The notes under the pieces are model-generated. The model did not search any database. It was not told the origin of the DNA and was given only the letters and a program-made list of their open reading frames with translations. 8,444 bases of DNA, from assembly GCA_023131935.1 (NCBI GenBank), contig JAGLYY010000156.1, positions 1-8,444 on the forward strand. The letters run 5' to 3'. Position numbers and translations under genes: made by a program. Below, in pieces: positions 6,699 through 8,444 of the stretch. Origin of the DNA: Spirochaetales bacterium (GTDB taxonomy: Bacteria > Spirochaetota > Spirochaetia > JAGLYY01). Position 1 is the first letter of the stretch, and every line of letters starts with the position of its first letter.

Positions 6699-6862
6699 AA
6701 CCACAAATTAACACAAATAAACGCGAATGTTATGAAAGTGATCTTGGTTATAAAATTACCGGATATGCTATACTTAATGAGAGAGAATTTAAAATATTAA
6801 AATGGAGAAAGTTTATCTCGAGTCACAATGAAATTTGCGTTCATCCGCGTCCATCCGCGGTT
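6699..6862. repeat. Element with imperfect terminal inverted repeats
   Basis: The right end (6834-6862) holds GCGTTCATCCGCG followed by a second ATCCGCG, a motif I know as recurring between genes in many bacterial genomes. Its reverse complement aligns without gaps to the left end (6699-6730), with about 21 of 32 positions identical. Nearly all differences are G in the right arm against A in the left. The 164-base element lies just upstream of the lipoprotein operon and contains a short GxxExxY-like reading frame. It looks like a small non-autonomous or decayed dispersed element; no second copy is in the window. Confidence 0.5.
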
Positions 6863-6865
6863 TGA
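6704..6865 (+). pseudogene. Probable decayed fragment of a GxxExxY-family gene
   Basis: An open frame ends at TGA 6863-6865. Its residues ESDLGYKITGYAILN (6734-6778) resemble the start of GxxExxY proteins, a small family of unknown role in which a helix like LSYKIIGCAIEVH opens the domain. The diagnostic GxxExxY motif itself is missing. The frame then passes straight to FKILKWRKFIS, similar to the end of such proteins, and continues into the repeat as EICVHPRPSAV. The simplest reading is an internally deleted remnant. There is no convincing ribosome site or promoter, and upstream the frame runs through the lipoprotein gene in antisense. The resemblance is from memory and short, so chance is not excluded. 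Confidence 0.33.
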
Positions 6866-6943
6866 TTTTCTTGGTAAAGAAACAAGATTTTCAGGTTTGA
6901 TAGTATAAAACAGAAAAATCATTACTGATAGTAAAATGGTCCT

Positions 6944-6967
6944 AAAAAATTCCGGTTCTTGCTCCGG
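6944..6967 (-). terminator. Weak terminator candidate after tnaA
   Basis: On the minus strand, three bases after the tnaA stop codon, CCGG-(8 bases)-CCGG forms a 4-bp stem, then AA and six T. The stem is short for an intrinsic terminator, but the T-run and position fit. Confidence 0.3.
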
Positions 6968-6970
6968 TGT

Positions 6971-8344
6971 TTAGCCTTTCTGTTTAAACCTGGCGGTGAA
7001 GTGCCGCATGATCGGTGCTTCATAGGTGATCTCAAGGCCCCGGCAGGAATGTCTCCGTTCCCAGACCTTCTTCAACCCCCAGACTACCACCTCCATGTGA
7101 TTGTCGGTGTAGACCCGTCGCGGAATAGCGAGACGCAAAAGATCAAGCTTCGGGTAACGGTTCTTCCGGGATATCGGGTCCCTGTCCACGAGGACAGTGC
7201 CAATCTCAACTCCCCGGACGCCTGCTTCGATGTATAACTCAATTCCGAGAACCTGGCCGGGGTATTCCGATTGGGGTATATCAGGGAAAAAGGATAGTGC
7301 ATCAACGTACACTGCATGACCACCAATAGGTTTGAGAATGGGTATCCCCTCTTCTATCAATCTTTCTCCCAAACGGCGGACCTGGCTGATCCGCCCCTCC
7401 AGATAATCGTACTCCGTCGATTCCCGAAGTCCGGCGGCAAGGGCTGACATGTCCCGGCCTGCCATTCCTCCATAGGTGATAAATCCTTCAAACATGATAT
7501 TGAAGGTCATGCATTTTTCGTAAACTTTAGGATCATGCAGGCCAATGAATCCGCCGATGTTGACGATTCCATCTTTCTTGCTGCTCATGGTTGTGCCGTC
7601 GGCGTAACTGAACATCTCCCGAACAATCTCTTTGATCGGTTTATCCGCATATCCCTCTTCCCGGGTCCTGATGAAATAGGCATTTTCACTGAACCGGGCT
7701 GCATCAAAGTAGAGAGGGATATTATGCTTTTTGCAGATAGCACTTACCTGTTTTATATTCTCCATACTCACCGGCTGACCCCCGCCGGAGTTACAGGTAA
7801 GGGTAAGGATGAAGAGAGGAATCTTTTCCGTGCCATGCTCCCTGATAATCTTTTCAAACTTTTCCGGGTCGACGTTTCCTTTAAAGGGATGTTCATAATT
7901 TACCTCGAAGGCTTCATCGATGGTACAGTCCACCGCAACCGCCTTCCGGAACTCAATGTGCCCTTTCGTTGTATCAAAATGGCTGTTCCCGGGGACGATG
8001 TCACCCTCCTTCAGGATGGCAGAAAAAAGTACATTCTCCGCGGCCCGTCCCTGGTGAGTGGGAAGCATGTAGGGAAAGCCAAGAAGCTCTTCAATGGTGG
8101 CTTTCAGGTCAATAAAACTCCTGGAGCCGGCGTAGCTTTCATCACCCCGCATGAGGGCTGCCCACTGGACATCACTCATGGCACCGGTACCGGAATCTGT
8201 TAACAGGTCGATGTAAACATTCTCAGCTTTCAGGGCAAAGAGATTATATTCAGCATCCCGGATCAGCTTTTCCCGCTCTTCCCGGGTAGTTCTTTTCAGT
8301 AGTTCCACCATTTTTATCTTAAATGGCTCAGCATAGGGTATCAT
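6971..8344 (-). CDS. tnaA: Tryptophanase (tryptophan indole-lyase)
   Basis: This 457-residue PLP enzyme cleaves L-tryptophan to indole, pyruvate and ammonia in the cytoplasm. It belongs to the beta-eliminating lyase family and lines up without shifts with tyrosine phenol-lyase (456 residues) at the key sites. The PLP lysine is Lys257 in SSKKDG, with Phe123 as ring-stacking residue, Asn185, Asp214 and Arg217 (DAAR) as cofactor contacts, and Arg404 as carboxylate binder. The positions that separate the two enzymes point to tryptophanase: Asp124 (in FDTTKGH) where tyrosine phenol-lyase has Thr124, Ile381 (in VEIG) where it has Arg381, and His448 (in RHFTAR) where it has Phe448. The start is supported by AGGAGG eight bases upstream and by the conserved opening YAEPFKIK. 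No tnaB permease or tnaC leader is visible. It appears monocistronic, with its own promoter and symmetric sites upstream. Confidence 0.95.
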   Translation of the reverse strand: MIPYAEPFKIKMVELLKRTTREEREKLIRDAEYNLFALKAENVYIDLLTDSGTGAMSDVQWAALMRGDESYAGSRSFIDLKATIEELLGFPYMLPTHQGRAAENVLFSAILKEGDIVPGNSHFDTTKGHIEFRKAVAVDCTIDEAFEVNYEHPFKGNVDPEKFEKIIREHGTEKIPLFILTLTCNSGGGQPVSMENIKQVSAICKKHNIPLYFDAARFSENAYFIRTREEGYADKPIKEIVREMFSYADGTTMSSKKDGIVNIGGFIGLHDPKVYEKCMTFNIMFEGFITYGGMAGRDMSALAAGLRESTEYDYLEGRISQVRRLGERLIEEGIPILKPIGGHAVYVDALSFFPDIPQSEYPGQVLGIELYIEAGVRGVEIGTVLVDRDPISRKNRYPKLDLLRLAIPRRVYTDNHMEVVVWGLKKVWERRHSCRGLEITYEAPIMRHFTARFKQKG

Positions 8345-8352
8345 GGAGAGAT

Positions 8353-8358
8353 CCTCCT
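8353..8358 (-). promoter_or_regulatory. Ribosome binding site of tnaA
   Basis: AGGAGG on the minus strand lies eight bases before the ATG at 8344 and fixes the start. Confidence 0.75.
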
Positions 8359-8359
8359 G

Positions 8360-8375
8360 TTTCTATCGATAGAAA
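8360..8375. promoter_or_regulatory. Perfect 16-bp palindrome, candidate operator of tnaA
   Basis: TTTCTATCGATAGAAA is fully self-complementary, with no spacer. It sits one base upstream of the AGGAGG of tnaA and downstream of the predicted promoter, the usual place for a repressor site that blocks transcription. As RNA it would form only a poor hairpin because it has no loop, so a DNA site for a dimeric regulator is the better reading. The regulator is not in the window. Confidence 0.5.
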
Positions 8376-8383
8376 TGGATATT

Positions 8384-8403
8384 TTGGAAGTTTTTGATTC
8401 CAA
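8384..8403. promoter_or_regulatory. Inverted repeat near the tnaA transcription start
   Basis: TTGGAA (8384-8389) and TTCCAA (8398-8403) are complementary arms around an 8-base AT-rich spacer. The site covers the predicted transcription start, and could be a second operator or a hairpin at the 5' end of the message. Confidence 0.4.
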
Positions 8404-8408
8404 TCTCT

Positions 8409-8436
8409 ATTGTATCCGGTATCCTTTTTTTTGCAA
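8409..8436 (-). promoter_or_regulatory. Sigma-70-like promoter of tnaA
   Basis: On the minus strand TTGCAA (8431-8436) is followed after 16 bases, including a run of A, by TACAAT (8409-8414). The -10 matches five of six consensus bases and the -35 four of six. Transcription would start near 8402, giving a leader of about 58 bases that holds the inverted repeat, the palindrome and the ribosome site. Confidence 0.5.
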
Positions 8437-8444
8437 ATAGCCAA

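Larger units (their letters stand above)
6652..6970. other. 319-base non-coding stretch between tnaA and the lipoprotein operon
   Basis: From right to left on the minus strand this stretch holds a weak terminator candidate after tnaA (6944-6967), an AT-rich spacer (6866-6943) in which I see nothing definite, the inverted-repeat-flanked element (6699-6862), and the inverted repeat that overlaps the start of the lipoprotein operon (6650-6672). Confidence 0.6.

Noticed and set aside
6652..6714. A longer start (GTG at 6714) for the DUF4349 lipoprotein
   Set aside because: It would place 21 residues before a normal lipoprotein signal peptide and reads through the dispersed element. The ATG at 6651 gives a standard lipobox at residue 20.
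6842..6860. Start of a CRISPR or tandem repeat array (ATCCGCG twice)
   Set aside because: There are only two short copies 9 bases apart, with no spacers. They are part of a known type of dispersed intergenic motif.
7535..8203. A plus-strand open frame of 222 codons
   Set aside because: It runs antisense through the tryptophanase gene, whose catalytic motifs are intact. It has no recognisable domain or ribosome site and is explained by codon bias of the real gene.
6971..8344. Tyrosine phenol-lyase
   Set aside because: Thr124, Arg381 and Phe448 of that enzyme are replaced by Asp, Ile and His, the tryptophanase pattern.

Overview
This 8.4 kb window looks like a chromosomal segment of a free-living or anaerobic spirochaete-like bacterium. 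That assignment is inference. It rests on the split cobalamin-dependent methionine synthase, several small exported lipoproteins of families common in spirochaetes, a catabolic tryptophanase, and moderate GC in most genes. No rRNA, tRNA, CRISPR array, complete mobile element or prophage gene was seen.

Layout. (1) Positions 1-2632, plus strand: the 3' end of a gene for a free-standing methionine synthase reactivation domain, followed with a 4-base ATGA overlap by metH (homocysteine, pterin/folate and B12 domains, no reactivation domain). Together they make one methionine synthase split over two genes, an arrangement known from Thermotoga. (2) 2633-2808: a short gap dominated by a structured, nested inverted-repeat element between convergent genes. 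(3) 2809-3342, minus: an AT-rich gene for an unrecognised four-helix membrane protein with two cysteine clusters. (4) 3476-4267, minus: a secreted protein that resembles DUF2259. (5) 4458-6651, minus: a three-gene operon, each pair joined by a 4-base overlap, encoding a DUF4349-type lipoprotein, a smaller exported protein that looks like a diverged DUF4349 relative, and a small lipoprotein. (6) 6652-6970: a 319-base non-coding stretch with a perfect inverted repeat over the start of the lipoprotein operon, a repeat-flanked and probably decayed GxxExxY-like fragment, and a weak terminator candidate. (7) 6971-8344, minus: tryptophanase (tnaA), preceded by a good sigma-70-like promoter, an inverted repeat near the predicted transcription start and a perfect 16-bp palindrome just upstream of the ribosome binding site.

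How the genes work together. The first two genes form one enzyme system: MetH transfers the methyl group from methyltetrahydrofolate to homocysteine through cobalamin, and the separate domain would repair oxidised cobalamin using S-adenosylmethionine. The three lipoprotein-operon products are probably all exported and may act together at the envelope, but no function can be assigned. Tryptophanase breaks tryptophan into indole, pyruvate and ammonia and appears to be its own transcription unit. The most interesting items for follow-up are the symmetric sites at tnaA and at the lipoprotein operon start, the apparent DUF4349 pair, the cysteine-rich membrane protein, and the decayed repeat-flanked fragment.
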